47,663 nucleotides of DNA, taken from NCBI GenBank assembly GCA_016200895.1, contig JACQDX010000042.1, forward strand, positions 1 to 47,663. Reading direction: 5' to 3'. The position numbers and the translations under genes are program-made. The number at the start of each line of letters is the position of its first letter. Position 1 is the stretch's first letter. Under the pieces are notes generated by a model. That model made no database searches and was not told the origin of the DNA. It worked only from the letters and a program-made list of their open reading frames with translations. This document shows, in pieces, positions 1-7,982 of this stretch. Origin of the DNA: Burkholderiales bacterium (lineage in GTDB: Bacteria > Pseudomonadota > Gammaproteobacteria > Burkholderiales > Burkholderiaceae_D).

Positions 1-615
1 CATGGCAAGATGGCGCATGCGGCAATCCCTGATTCTGGCGTCGATGCCTTGCAAGCCGCAGTGCAAATCCTGAATGCCCTGTATGCTCAAAATACCCTGT
101 ACAAACAGGTCACATCGAAAGTCGAAGGCATCACCCACCCTTACCTGAATGTGGGGACCATAGAAGGCGGCACCAACACCAATGTCATCCCTGGTCGCGT
201 CACCTTCAAACTCGACCGCCGCATGATACCGGAAGAAAATCCGGCAGAAGTCGAAGCGACTTTGCGCAAGCTCATCAGCGATACAGCAGCTGAGTTGCCC
301 GACATTACAGTTGATGTAAAACGCATCTTGCTGGCGAATTCCATGCGTCCATTGCCGGGTAATACGCCTCTTGTCGATGCGATACAAAAACATGGTGGTG
401 AGGTTTTTGGTGAAACGATTCCTGCACTGGGTACGCCTTTGTATACCGATGTACGTTTATTCTCGGAAGTGGGCATACCTGGCGTCATCTATGGCGCAGG
501 GCCGCATACAGTGCTGGAGTCACATGCCAAGCGGGCGGATGAACGTTTGAACCTGGAAGACTTGAGGCGGGCGACCAAGGTGATTGCACGTAGTCTGGCA
601 GATTTATTGGTGTGA
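1..615 (+). CDS. M20 family metallopeptidase, C-terminal part (ArgE/DapE-like)
   Basis: The reading frame is open from the first base of the window, so the start and the N-terminal metal-binding residues lie outside it. The visible 205 residues begin inside the conserved HGKMAHAAIPDSG region at the start of the M20 dimerisation (lid) domain. They continue through a segment containing GGTNTNVIPG and the return to the catalytic domain. The motif LESHAKRADERL near the end carries the last conserved metal-ligand histidine of the family. Members are zinc-dependent amidohydrolases such as acetylornithine deacetylase and succinyl-diaminopimelate desuccinylase. The exact substrate cannot be read from this fragment. 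It stops at TGA and faces a minus-strand gene across a hairpin. Confidence 0.85.
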   Translation, partial: HGKMAHAAIPDSGVDALQAAVQILNALYAQNTLYKQVTSKVEGITHPYLNVGTIEGGTNTNVIPGRVTFKLDRRMIPEENPAEVEATLRKLISDTAAELPDITVDVKRILLANSMRPLPGNTPLVDAIQKHGGEVFGETIPALGTPLYTDVRLFSEVGIPGVIYGAGPHTVLESHAKRADERLNLEDLRRATKVIARSLADLLV

Positions 616-654
616 CGCTGAGAGGCGTTCGTCGAACTATTTCAAGTGCAACAG

Positions 655-686
655 GCATGCGATCACTCTATATCTGTATCGCATGC
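655..686. terminator. Hairpin between convergent genes
   Basis: A perfect 9-bp inverted repeat (GCATGCGAT at 655-663, ATCGCATGC at 678-686) with a 14-nt loop lies between the M20 gene end at 615 and the end of the minus-strand small gene at 720. There is no T-tract on either side, so its role as a terminator is inferred from position only. Confidence 0.35.
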
Positions 687-719
687 ATGCTGACCGGGGA
701 CATGTGCTTGTGACTCAGG

Positions 720-926
720 CTAGCTGGCTTTTCCTGTCCGCAGCGCCTGGTTACGGGTAATTTCCAGCTCCATGGCTTTCATCTTTTCCTGATGCTCCAT
801 GGTGCGCTGTTGCAGGTCAGCTTCATGCTGGCTGGTCTTGATCCAGGCATGGCAGACAGAGTAAGCGATGGCAACGGCAAATGCACCGAGGGGAACGATT
901 TGAGAATAAGAGAGTATGTCGGACAT
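720..926 (-). CDS. Small single-pass membrane protein with coiled-coil tail
   Basis: This is a 68-residue protein starting MSDILSYSQ. The frame extends upstream to 971, but I chose the start at 926 because an AAGGA Shine-Dalgarno sequence lies just before it. Residues about 8-28 (IVPLGAFAVAIAYSVCHAW) form one transmembrane segment. The rest is charged and helical (QHEADLQQRTMEHQEKMKAMELEI), typical of a short coiled coil facing the cytoplasm. I do not recognise the family and assign no function. It is a lone gene, convergent with the M20 gene and separated from the AraC gene by about 120 bp. Confidence 0.6.
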   Translation of the reverse strand: MSDILSYSQIVPLGAFAVAIAYSVCHAWIKTSQHEADLQQRTMEHQEKMKAMELEITRNQALRTGKAS

Positions 927-1048
927 GGCAATTTTTCCTTGCTTGGTTGATTGAGACTCCAGTATAAGCAAGCCAGGACATCGCTATAAGTAGCGACTGT
1001 AAGCAGTATTTCATGACAATTGTCATGACATGTCACCCACCATCTGCT

Positions 1049-1783
1049 CTATCTGTTTTCCAGCCATGCCTTGGGTGTGGTTCCCATGTATTGACGAAAC
1101 ATTGCAATGAAGGCGCTGACACTTTGGTAGCCCATGTCCAGTGCAACGGTGGTCACGGCGTCACCGGCAGAGAGTTTTTCCAATGCCAGCAAGAGGCGCA
1201 TCTGCTGGTGCCAGTGACCTATGCTCCAGCCAGTTTGTTGCTGGAAACGGCGGGTCAGGGTGCGCCTGCTCATTCCAGCTTCTTGCGCCCATGCATCGAG
1301 ATGGAGTGCCACATCAGGTTCTCGCAATGCGTGAGTACACAAACCCAGCAACCTGCTATCAACAGGCATGGGCAGGAACAACATCTGCGCAGGCAGGCGG
1401 TTGCACAGGTCAGCCAGTACCTGTAAGTAGGAGTCCATATGGTTACCGGGAACACTCCCGGCAATGTCAGCAATCTCGGCCAGCAATGCTGCGAGCAAGG
1501 GTGTCAGACGCACGACCTTGAGGCTGGCAGGCATGCGTGCATGGCTGAAATCTTCATCAAAATACAGACTCATGCCACGCATGGCACCGTGTACAGTCGC
1601 ACCATGCAAGACATGGGGTGGCACCCAGCCAGCACAGTCAGGTGGCATGACCCAGCGTCCCTGCCCGGCTTCTACGCTGACCAGACCAGCGTGGACGATG
1701 AACATCTGTCCCTGTGGATGGGCATGCGGTGCAGCATCCTGTTCGCCTGCATGCTGAAGGTGGTTAATACGCAGCAAAGACAT
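1049..1783 (-). CDS. AraC family transcriptional regulator
   Basis: About 244 residues. The N-terminal half is a cupin-like sensor domain (PHAHPQGQMFIVHAG, then a proline-rich PPDCAGWVPPHVLHG), as in AraC_binding proteins. The C-terminal 100 residues hold two helix-turn-helix motifs: LDAWAQEAGMSRRTLTRRFQ, then VTTVALDMGYQSVSAFIAMF followed by GTTPKAW. This matches the HTH_18 family of cytoplasmic DNA-binding activators. I prefer the start at 1783 (MSLLRINHL) because a weak AGG precedes it. An in-frame ATG at 1813 is the alternative and has no visible ribosome site. It is divergent from the inositol-phosphatase-like gene at 1884, which is a plausible target. The effector is unknown. Confidence 0.85.
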   Translation of the reverse strand: MSLLRINHLQHAGEQDAAPHAHPQGQMFIVHAGLVSVEAGQGRWVMPPDCAGWVPPHVLHGATVHGAMRGMSLYFDEDFSHARMPASLKVVRLTPLLAALLAEIADIAGSVPGNHMDSYLQVLADLCNRLPAQMLFLPMPVDSRLLGLCTHALREPDVALHLDAWAQEAGMSRRTLTRRFQQQTGWSIGHWHQQMRLLLALEKLSAGDAVTTVALDMGYQSVSAFIAMFRQYMGTTPKAWLENR

Positions 1784-1883
1784 CCATGGCCTGATAGCGA
1801 TGTAAATTGACATTATAGCGTTAGCGGGCATACAAGCCATTGTGCATACTGGCTACTCCTTTAGACCTGACAGGAGTAAGACC

Positions 1884-2687
1884 ATGAACGACGCGCTCAA
1901 GAATATCGATATGCCAACTCTCATCAAGCTGGTGGAAACTCAAGGAAAATGGCTGGCACAACAGCAGCCACGGCGAGCACTGGATGAGATTGCAGATATG
2001 CAGCAAGTCTTTGAAACCTGCACCAGCCATGTCAGGCACGAGCTGCAAACCGCGCTGGCGACAATGACACCGGGCATCCCTTTGTCGAACGCAGAATTTG
2101 ATCTTGAAGTGCAGATCAGGCCTGAACGGCCAGCCTACTGGGTAGCCGATGCCATCGACGGTGCCGTGCAATACCTATGCGGCCTGCCCTTGTGGACGAT
2201 CACCCTGTGTCTGGTACAAGATAGCAAACCTGTGCTGGCGGTGGTGCATGATGCGGCAAATGCATGCACTTATCATGCGCAGGCCGGGCTGGGCGCTTAT
2301 TGTAACGACAATCCCTTAAGAGTGGCTACGCGCAGCGCTATTGAAGCGGCATTCATAGGCACGAGCTTCCCGAATTACCCGCAACGCCCGAAGGCAGAGA
2401 TAGATGATTTCCTGCTACGCATGGCCAGTATCATCCCCAGGGTATTTGCCCAGCGCTGGATGGGTCCAGCCTCGCTGTCTCTTTCCCAACTGGCAGAGGG
2501 CAAGCTCGATGGCTATTGGGAAACCGGCCGCAGCCTGTATGACTGGCTACCCGGTGCCCTGATTGCGCAAGAAGCAGGTGCGCGAGTCCGTGGTCTTGAT
2601 GGCAGAACTTTTGATTGGGATTGCAATGGCATACTCGCTGCCAGCCCTGCCATGTACCCGCAACTGGAAAAGCTACTGGCAAAGTAG
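1884..2687 (+). CDS. Inositol monophosphatase family protein with altered metal site
   Basis: 267 residues. The start at 1884 has an AGGAG ribosome site in the preceding 15 bases. The fold signature is WVADAIDGAVQYLCGLPLW at residues 87-105, which corresponds to the family W-DPIDGT-NF-P motif. A C-terminal YDWLPGALIAQEAGARV corresponds to the family WD-AAG motif. Family members are Mg-dependent phosphatases acting on inositol phosphates, bisphosphorylated nucleotides or fructose bisphosphate. Here DPIDGT reads DAIDGA, and no GEE motif is visible about 25 residues upstream. Metal binding, and so activity, may be changed. It is divergent from an AraC-type gene and followed by an exported protein gene. 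Confidence 0.75.
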   Translation: MNDALKNIDMPTLIKLVETQGKWLAQQQPRRALDEIADMQQVFETCTSHVRHELQTALATMTPGIPLSNAEFDLEVQIRPERPAYWVADAIDGAVQYLCGLPLWTITLCLVQDSKPVLAVVHDAANACTYHAQAGLGAYCNDNPLRVATRSAIEAAFIGTSFPNYPQRPKAEIDDFLLRMASIIPRVFAQRWMGPASLSLSQLAEGKLDGYWETGRSLYDWLPGALIAQEAGARVRGLDGRTFDWDCNGILAASPAMYPQLEKLLAK

Positions 2688-2791
2688 ACCATAACAGCAA
2701 CAAAGTAATACAGGTGTTACAGGGTTTTCTTGCTAAGCTATGCGCCCTGATAAAAGAATCAATAACGGACGAACAAACGCCAGCCGCTGCC

Positions 2792-3469
2792 ATGAAATAC
2801 CTGCTCCCCCTGTTTGCCTTGCTGCCTGTCCTCGCCTTTGGTCAGAGCAAAGGCAGTAAAACCACCTGCATAGATGATCGCCTGCTGCAAGCAGAGACAT
2901 TGAAAAAGTCCGGCATACTCATGCCTGTGTTCAAGCATTACTGCTATAGCGACCAGTCTGGCAGCTATGTGCTTTACCTGACTGAAAAGCAGGATGTGAA
3001 GCAGGGTGAAGAAAAACTGTCGAGTGCGATAGAAGCCCATCTGCTGAAGATAGAGGCAGACAAATCCCTGAGCAATATTGCCAGCATACGCGACAAAGCC
3101 AGTGCCGGAGAAGCAGGCATGGAATTCTGGAGCAAGCTGACAGAAATCAGCGACATTGATAATGACGGCAACATAGAACCCGTCCTGGTTTATCGTTTCT
3201 ATAAGCTGGATGATGCAAAGGCAAACAATGATGCTTTTTCAGGTCGCATCAAGATCATCATGTTTTATAAGGGCGTTAAAGTCGTCATACGTGCCATCAC
3301 GGGTAATCTGGATGGCGAACGCCAGACGACAGCGACCGAGAACTTTTTCACTTTACCAGCATCAGTACAAAAACACCTGGTGAAGAAAATGACGGGCATG
3401 TACAAGGATAATCTGTATGGCTTCGATAACAGTTATAAATTTATGCCGAGAAAATCGAAAGGGAATTAG
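2792..3469 (+). CDS. Hypothetical exported protein
   Basis: 225 residues from the ATG at 2792. That start gives a clean signal peptide (MKYLLPLFALLPVLAFGQ, cleavage likely after FGQ), whereas the longer frame from 2615 would overlap the preceding gene. The mature part contains a calcium-site-like segment DIDNDGNIEPVLVYRF and many lysines. It probably resides in the periplasm. I recognise no enzyme motif. It lies about 105 bp after the inositol-phosphatase-like gene, possibly in the same transcript. Confidence 0.6.
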   Translation: MKYLLPLFALLPVLAFGQSKGSKTTCIDDRLLQAETLKKSGILMPVFKHYCYSDQSGSYVLYLTEKQDVKQGEEKLSSAIEAHLLKIEADKSLSNIASIRDKASAGEAGMEFWSKLTEISDIDNDGNIEPVLVYRFYKLDDAKANNDAFSGRIKIIMFYKGVKVVIRAITGNLDGERQTTATENFFTLPASVQKHLVKKMTGMYKDNLYGFDNSYKFMPRKSKGN

Positions 3470-3568
3470 TTGCAGCTATCCATGAGCCTCGCTTAAAAAT
3501 CAATATCGAAATACGTGCTGAGATACCCCATGTTAAGATAAAAAATTATCTTTTGATTAAAGACGCAC

Positions 3569-4492
3569 ATGGCCTTTCCTTATTTAACAGATGTAGTACG
3601 CAGTCTGTTTGGCATTTCGCTGCCACTGCCTCTGCCCATGTTTGGCCTCTTCGTTGCTATCGCCATGCTGGTTGCTGCATACACGCTCAAGCGTGAACTG
3701 CAGCGCAAGCACAGCAATGGACAAATCAGTAATGCCAGAATGAAGAGCAAAAATGAGAAGGGAGTCAGTACTGTTATAGAAGTGCCGCCACAAGAAATCG
3801 TCGCCGATCTCAGCTTTGTGGTCATGCTGGCTGGTATTGCTGGTGCCAGGCTATTTCATATACTTGAACATACTGACGAGTTTATGGCCAGCCCATGGGC
3901 GATGATATTCACCACGTCTGGCCTGAGTATTTTTGGCGGGTTGATCGCCGGTACACTGGCTGGCCTGTACTGTGTCAGACGCTGGCAATTGGCCTTGCGC
4001 CCTGCCCTTGATGCTGCGGCACCAGCGATGATGCTGGGCTACGCCATAGGCCGCATTGGTTGCCAGGTATCTGGTGATGGTGACTGGGGTAGCGTAGCAA
4101 ACCTGGCACTCAAACCAGACTGGCTGCCGCTGTGGGCATGGGCGCAAACCTATGATAACAATATCGTCGGTGCCATCATTGCAGCACCGGGTGTCTACCC
4201 CACACCCATGTATGAAGTTGTGATGAGCATGGCGTACTTTGCCTTGTTATGGGTTTTCAGGAAAAATCGATTCCAGGCTGGATGGCTGTTCTCCATGTAT
4301 ATGTTGCTGGCTGGCGTAGAACGTTTGCTGATAGAAAAAATTCGCATCAATCCTGTATTCGATATCCTTGGCATCCATGCGACGCAGGCAGAATTCATCT
4401 CCGGTGGACTGATTGCCGCTGGGCTTACCGGCATGCTGGTATTGCGCAAGCGCTCAACAGCAACACCACAGACAGGCGCAATGGCGAAATAG
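3569..4492 (+). CDS. Prolipoprotein diacylglyceryl transferase (Lgt)-like membrane protein
   Basis: 307 residues with about seven hydrophobic segments. FTTSGLSIFGGLIAGTLAG resembles the Lgt loop, and YAIGRIGCQVSGDGDWG aligns with the Lgt signature GRIGN-x-NGE. The essential arginine of GR-G is kept, but asparagine and glutamate are replaced by the GC--SGDGDWG variant. Lgt transfers diacylglycerol from phosphatidylglycerol to the lipobox cysteine in the inner membrane. Non-canonical Lgt-like proteins with this GDG variant are usually accessory paralogs, so I do not assign the symbol lgt. A polar insert of about 30 residues follows the first membrane segment. It stands alone and is convergent with the MFS gene. 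Confidence 0.65.
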   Translation: MAFPYLTDVVRSLFGISLPLPLPMFGLFVAIAMLVAAYTLKRELQRKHSNGQISNARMKSKNEKGVSTVIEVPPQEIVADLSFVVMLAGIAGARLFHILEHTDEFMASPWAMIFTTSGLSIFGGLIAGTLAGLYCVRRWQLALRPALDAAAPAMMLGYAIGRIGCQVSGDGDWGSVANLALKPDWLPLWAWAQTYDNNIVGAIIAAPGVYPTPMYEVVMSMAYFALLWVFRKNRFQAGWLFSMYMLLAGVERLLIEKIRINPVFDILGIHATQAEFISGGLIAAGLTGMLVLRKRSTATPQTGAMAK

Positions 4493-4561
4493 CCGGACTT
4501 ATCGACCAACACTAGCTTGTCATCGGCATATAGTCCAGGTTTGTCTGGGTTATGCATTTCA

Positions 4562-4590
4562 CTGGTTGCTGACCAGGATTTCTGTTATTT
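4562..4590 (+). terminator. Weak candidate terminator after the Lgt-like gene
   Basis: A short stem (CTGGT/ACCAG, 4562-4576) is followed within 12 bases by the T-rich run TTATTTTTC. It sits between the convergent Lgt-like gene and the MFS transporter gene. The stem is only 5-6 bp. Confidence 0.3.
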
Positions 4591-4594
4591 TTCT

Positions 4595-5950
4595 TTAGCC
4601 TTTGACAGGAATAAACTCCATGCGCTTGATATCACCCACAATAAACACATAGCAAAAAATGGCGATGGCAGCATTGGCCGCCACAAAAACCAGGGCGCCC
4701 GCAAATGAACCTGTGGCCTGCAGGATATAGCCAATGACGATAGGTGTAGTAATGCCGGCGACGTTACCAAAAGTATTGAACAGCGCACCACTCAAACCAC
4801 CTGCTTCTTTAGGTGCGGTGTCAGATACTACGGCCCAGCCGAGAGCACCAATACCTTTACCAAAAAATGCCAGTGACATGGTGGCAATGACCAAGGCATC
4901 TGTCGTGATGTAATTGCAAAATATCATACTCATCGCCATCAGCAGGCCGATGACGATAGGTGTTTTTCTGGCTTTGGATAATGATATGCCGGACTTGATC
5001 ATGCGGTCAGAAATGATACCTCCAAGTACCCCGCCAATGAAACCCGCTATGGCGGGTACGGCCGCGACGAAGCCCGCTTTGAGAATAGTCATATGCCTCT
5101 CTGTTACCAGGTACACCGGGAACCAGGTCAGGAAAAAATATGTCAGTGTATTGATGCAATATTGGCCGATGTACACGCCGAGCAACATGCGGTTGGACAG
5201 CAATTGTTTGATGATAGACCTTGTATCAAGCTGCTCTGTTTTTTTGACCTGATGTGCAGTCTCAAGATCAATCAAGGCACCGCCATCTTTTAAATACTGG
5301 AGTTCTGCAGCATTAATGCGCGGATGCGTTTGCGGGTCGTGCAGTTTGAATTTCCAGACCACAGACATCATGATGCCCAGCGAGCCCATGACATAAAATA
5401 CGCTGGGCCATCCCCATTGATGGACAATCCAGCCCATGAAAGGCGCAAAAATCACGGTTGCAAAATATTGCGCAGAATTGAAGATCGCCGCCGCCAACCC
5501 TCGCTCGCTGACAGGGAACCAGGCAGAAGCAATGCGGCTGTTACCAGGAAACGATGGTGCCTCTGCCGCACCAACCAGCAGGCGCAGCGCAAACAGCACG
5601 GCGATAGCCATCGCGCCCGACAAAAAGCCCACCAGCCCCATGAGCATGGTAAACAGCGACCACAGGAAGATACTGAAGAAATAAGTCCCCTTGGAACCAT
5701 ATCTGTCGAGCAGCCATCCACCAGGAATTTGCGCCAGCACATAAGACCATGCAAACGCTGAAAAAATGAAGCCCATCTGTACAGTGGATAAACCAAGACT
5801 CTTGCTTAACTCTGGCCCGGCAATGGAAATAGAGGCACGATCAGCATAGTTGATGGTCGTCACAATGAATAAAATCAGCAAGATGCCCCAGCGGGTTCCT
5901 GTACGTGTCTGACTATTTTGCCTGTCCAATATTAATGCTTGCGCGTCCAT
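4595..5950 (-). CDS. gudP: MFS transporter, glucarate/galactarate permease type
   Basis: 451 residues with 12 predicted membrane segments. The text closely follows E. coli GudP-type permeases of the anion:cation symporter family: NYADRASISIAGPELSK near the N-terminus, IPGGWLLDRYGSKGTYFF in loop 2-3, AEAPSFPGNSRIASAWFP, YIGQYCINTLTYFFLTWFP, and the C-terminal VGDIKRME. Such proteins import hexarates with protons across the inner membrane. The start at 5950 follows a GGGGACAGG ribosome site; the frame runs on to 5995. No dehydratase or aldolase gene for glucarate is adjacent, so the substrate is inferred from similarity alone. Confidence 0.8.
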   Translation of the reverse strand: MDAQALILDRQNSQTRTGTRWGILLILFIVTTINYADRASISIAGPELSKSLGLSTVQMGFIFSAFAWSYVLAQIPGGWLLDRYGSKGTYFFSIFLWSLFTMLMGLVGFLSGAMAIAVLFALRLLVGAAEAPSFPGNSRIASAWFPVSERGLAAAIFNSAQYFATVIFAPFMGWIVHQWGWPSVFYVMGSLGIMMSVVWKFKLHDPQTHPRINAAELQYLKDGGALIDLETAHQVKKTEQLDTRSIIKQLLSNRMLLGVYIGQYCINTLTYFFLTWFPVYLVTERHMTILKAGFVAAVPAIAGFIGGVLGGIISDRMIKSGISLSKARKTPIVIGLLMAMSMIFCNYITTDALVIATMSLAFFGKGIGALGWAVVSDTAPKEAGGLSGALFNTFGNVAGITTPIVIGYILQATGSFAGALVFVAANAAIAIFCYVFIVGDIKRMEFIPVKG

Positions 5951-6380
5951 CCTGTCCCCAATTTGTCTAGTTTTTTCGGCATGGCATGCAGCCATCTGAG
6001 TGGAGCAATACCAATGCCGGTTAAATATATCTAAAACTATACATTGTTATAGGACGTCATACAACTATGGATTGTAACGAAAATCGTTTACTGGTAAATT
6101 CCGGCCTTTGCAGCAGGCCCATATTGGAAATGTGTCTATAGGATATAGCTGGAATCGTATATCAGGGCATTACTATTGTACTGATCTCTCAAACAACTTG
6201 TTGTCCGATAACATACAATCTCCACGTGACTTTTAATATGCACAACTCATGTGCTTTGCAGATTTGCAGAAAAGCTGGTCCCGCCAGTCAAGACAATTGC
6301 ATGAATATCACCTGGGTAAATTTGACCTGGATTGCATCACAATATTAATCAGCGGTATTGTTAAGTGCCCAGCGTCAGGT
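5951..6380. other. AT-rich intergenic region upstream of the gudP-like gene
   Basis: About 430 bp without a convincing ORF. It must hold the promoter of the minus-strand transporter. Several short AT-rich dyads are visible (for example CTATA-GGA-TATAG near 6137, and GACGTCATACAA at 6053-6064), but none is a clear operator. Confidence 0.4.
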
Positions 6381-6659
6381 TCACGCCTCTTTTACCAGCT
6401 CTATTGCCTCTGCATCAACAGCAATGGCATGGATCTCGATCAATCCATCTGGTCTTTTCCATTTCATGCGCACCCAGACCAGCCCGCTATCGTAGACATC
6501 AAACACCTTGACGGTTTGCCCGAGCATGGAAGACACATCGGCCAGCTCGGAGCCTGCCAGCCTCTTGATAATGGAGGGGCGGATGGCAAGTAGCCGGACC
6601 TCATCGTCTTCTTTTACTATGTGGCCGTTGCGGTCTACACCTGTTTGAGTATTTGTCAT
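6381..6659 (-). CDS. Small protein, third gene of the higBA operon
   Basis: 92 residues, not recognised as a named family. It starts 11 bp after the higA stop on the same strand, so it is probably co-transcribed with the toxin-antitoxin pair. The sequence looks like a small beta-rich domain: DDEVRLLAIRPSIIKRL, then SSMLGQTVKVFDVYDSGLVW, ending in EAIELV. This layout is reminiscent of small SH3-like domains. No catalytic residues stand out. It may be a passenger or may modulate the pair; I assign no function. Confidence 0.6.
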   Translation of the reverse strand: MTNTQTGVDRNGHIVKEDDEVRLLAIRPSIIKRLAGSELADVSSMLGQTVKVFDVYDSGLVWVRMKWKRPDGLIEIHAIAVDAEAIELVKEA

Positions 6660-6670
6660 TTTTTAAAAAC

Positions 6671-7036
6671 TTAACTTGGCTCAGCAATCAGACTTTCCGC
6701 AGGAATGCCAAGCCCTGCATGCAAGCGCCTGATCATCGCCAGGGTAAGTGGGCGTTTGCGGTTAAGTATTTCATAGACGCGGTTTGAGCGCCCTATCATG
6801 GGTTCCAGATCTTTTGCTGTCAAACCTGCTTGCTCCATGCGAAACTGTATGGCAGCTATGGGATCAGGGGAAGCAATGGAATAGTGCTTCGCCTCATAGG
6901 CTTCAATCAACATCAGTAAAACTTCAAAATGGTCTCCTGCCTCAGTATCAGGTTCTGGCTGTTGATCAAAATAGCGCGATGTTTCTTGCAATGCCGCTTC
7001 ATAATCGGCTTCAGTGCGTATGGGTTTAATGTACAT
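6671..7036 (-). CDS. higA: HigA-type antitoxin (XRE-family HTH)
   Basis: 121 residues. The C-terminal half has an XRE helix-turn-helix: MEQAGLTAKDLEPMIGRSNRVYEILNRKRPLT. The N-terminal half (YEAALQETSRYFD, then EVLLMLIEAYEAKHY) matches antitoxins paired with HigB-type mRNA interferases. It starts 3 bp after the upstream toxin gene stop, the reversed toxin-first order typical of higBA. The protein should bind and neutralise HigB and repress its own promoter. The candidate operator is the palindrome at 7353-7371. Confidence 0.85.
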   Translation of the reverse strand: MYIKPIRTEADYEAALQETSRYFDQQPEPDTEAGDHFEVLLMLIEAYEAKHYSIASPDPIAAIQFRMEQAGLTAKDLEPMIGRSNRVYEILNRKRPLTLAMIRRLHAGLGIPAESLIAEPS

Positions 7037-7039
7037 TTT

Positions 7040-7342
7040 TCACTCCATCTCTACAGTACTTGCATCCACTTTCTCGTGTTCAGCATGGGTGCCTATGAAT
7101 TTGATATACAGTGCCCCAAACTGGTAAGCGACAGCAACAATCAAGCGACGATGATTGCCTTTGATATTGAACACAACACGGTTTTTGCCGACAAAACTGG
7201 CACTAGCGTAATGCCCCTTGATGTCTTGCGGTGACTTCCATTGCGCCTTGATCGCTTCATCGTGCCATGCCTGTAAAGGCGACTTCGCATCAGGATGTTT
7301 TTCCCAGTAAGCAATCAAGTGTTTTTTCGCAATTACTCTCAT
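7040..7342 (-). CDS. higB: HigB-type mRNA interferase toxin
   Basis: 100 residues from the ATG at 7342. The core WHDEAIKAQWKSPQDIKGHY, KNRVVFNIKGNHRRLIVAV and the C-terminal YIKFIGTHAEHEKVD match the HigB_toxin family (RelE fold), ribosome-dependent mRNA interferases. The frame is open up to 7408, but the added residues do not fit the family. No Shine-Dalgarno sequence precedes the chosen start, and the candidate operator ends only 11 bp upstream. A leaderless or very short leader mRNA is therefore possible. Toxin and antitoxin genes are 3 bp apart. Confidence 0.85.
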   Translation of the reverse strand: MRVIAKKHLIAYWEKHPDAKSPLQAWHDEAIKAQWKSPQDIKGHYASASFVGKNRVVFNIKGNHRRLIVAVAYQFGALYIKFIGTHAEHEKVDASTVEME

Positions 7343-7352
7343 GCACACAGAA

Positions 7353-7371
7353 TAGTCCCAAATTGGGACTA
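7353..7371 (-). promoter_or_regulatory. Candidate HigA operator
   Basis: This is a dyad of TAGTCCCA (7353-7360) and TGGGACTA (7364-7371) with a 3-nt spacer, just upstream of higB. Autorepression through such a palindrome is the norm for higBA operons. Binding here is inferred. Confidence 0.6.
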
Positions 7372-7386
7372 AGGCAAGTTTATCCT

Positions 7387-7433
7387 TAAAAAATAATAAA
7401 AGGCCCAAAAAGCATCCCCACTTTTTAAGCCTT
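7387..7433 (-). terminator. Rho-independent terminator after the small exported protein gene
   Basis: Read on the minus strand, AAGGCTTAAAAAG and CTTTTTGGGCCTT form a stem followed by a long T-rich tract (minus-strand complement of 7387-7399). It separates the gene at 7507-7854 from the higBA operon. It is a diverged copy of the rlhA terminator at 7984-8017. Confidence 0.7.
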
Positions 7434-7492
7434 CAATTTACGTCCACTAAAAACATCACAAGCTCTGCAACCTAGTCTCGTGAAAAATCACC
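7399..7492. repeat. Direct repeat copy B of the rlhA 3' end and terminator
   Basis: About 94 bp that aligns with 7983-8075 at roughly three quarters identity by eye. The copy at 7983-8075 covers the last codons of rlhA plus its terminator. The two copies are 584 bp apart and flank the small exported protein gene. Confidence 0.6.
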
Positions 7493-7506
7493 AGTGGTGA
7501 CAGCAT

Positions 7507-7854
7507 TTACTTACATTGAACACTAAACTGATTTTTTTTATTGATTTGATAGTTGCATCTGCTGACCCTTTGCGTGAGATCAACCCGCTCAACATGTCCA
7601 TCAGCGTACTTGCATAGCACCGTAACAGAGCGCTTTTGATCGTAGACAGAGCCCAATATCCAGTAACCTGAACGCTTGCCGCTCTCTTCTGGCACCAGAC
7701 TGGCAAGTTCTTCGGGCGTACCGTCAAAGACGGTAACCGAGACCGGAAAAGAAGCTTCCCGGCGCGGACAAGTCTCTGCAGAAAATGCTGGCTGGAGTAT
7801 GCTGACTGTCAGACATGCACAAACCAGGCTTTTCACCTTGAGTTTATTAAACAC
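7507..7854 (-). CDS. Small exported protein (STY0301-like)
   Basis: 115 residues. The start codon is GTG at 7854, preceded by a strong GGAGGA ribosome site. A signal peptide (MFNKLKVKSLVCACLTVSIL, then QPAFSA) is followed by a mature domain of about 90 residues. That domain has cysteines in AETCPRR, TVLCKYAD, RCNYQ and VQCK, probably forming disulfides in the periplasm. The order of VSVTVFDGTPEELASLVP and GYWILGSVYD recalls the STY0301 family of small periplasmic proteins, whose function is unknown. The gene is flanked by two diverged copies of the neighbouring rlhA 3' end, which suggests arrival by recombination or duplication. Confidence 0.65.
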   Translation of the reverse strand: MFNKLKVKSLVCACLTVSILQPAFSAETCPRREASFPVSVTVFDGTPEELASLVPEESGKRSGYWILGSVYDQKRSVTVLCKYADGHVERVDLTQRVSRCNYQINKKNQFSVQCK

Positions 7855-7982
7855 AGTATCTCCTCCTTAAGTGGCAAAAAAATGACGACAAAAGTTAGCG
7901 TCAAAAAGCTTGTTCCAGATTATCACATTGATGCGATAAGCCATTCACCAGAATTTTCACAAACTCTGACCCACAATACAAG

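Noticed and set aside
6053..6064. GACGTCATACAA as a possible GntR/FadR-type operator for the gudP-like gene
   Set aside because: The left half does not match the right half well enough, and no GntR regulator is nearby.
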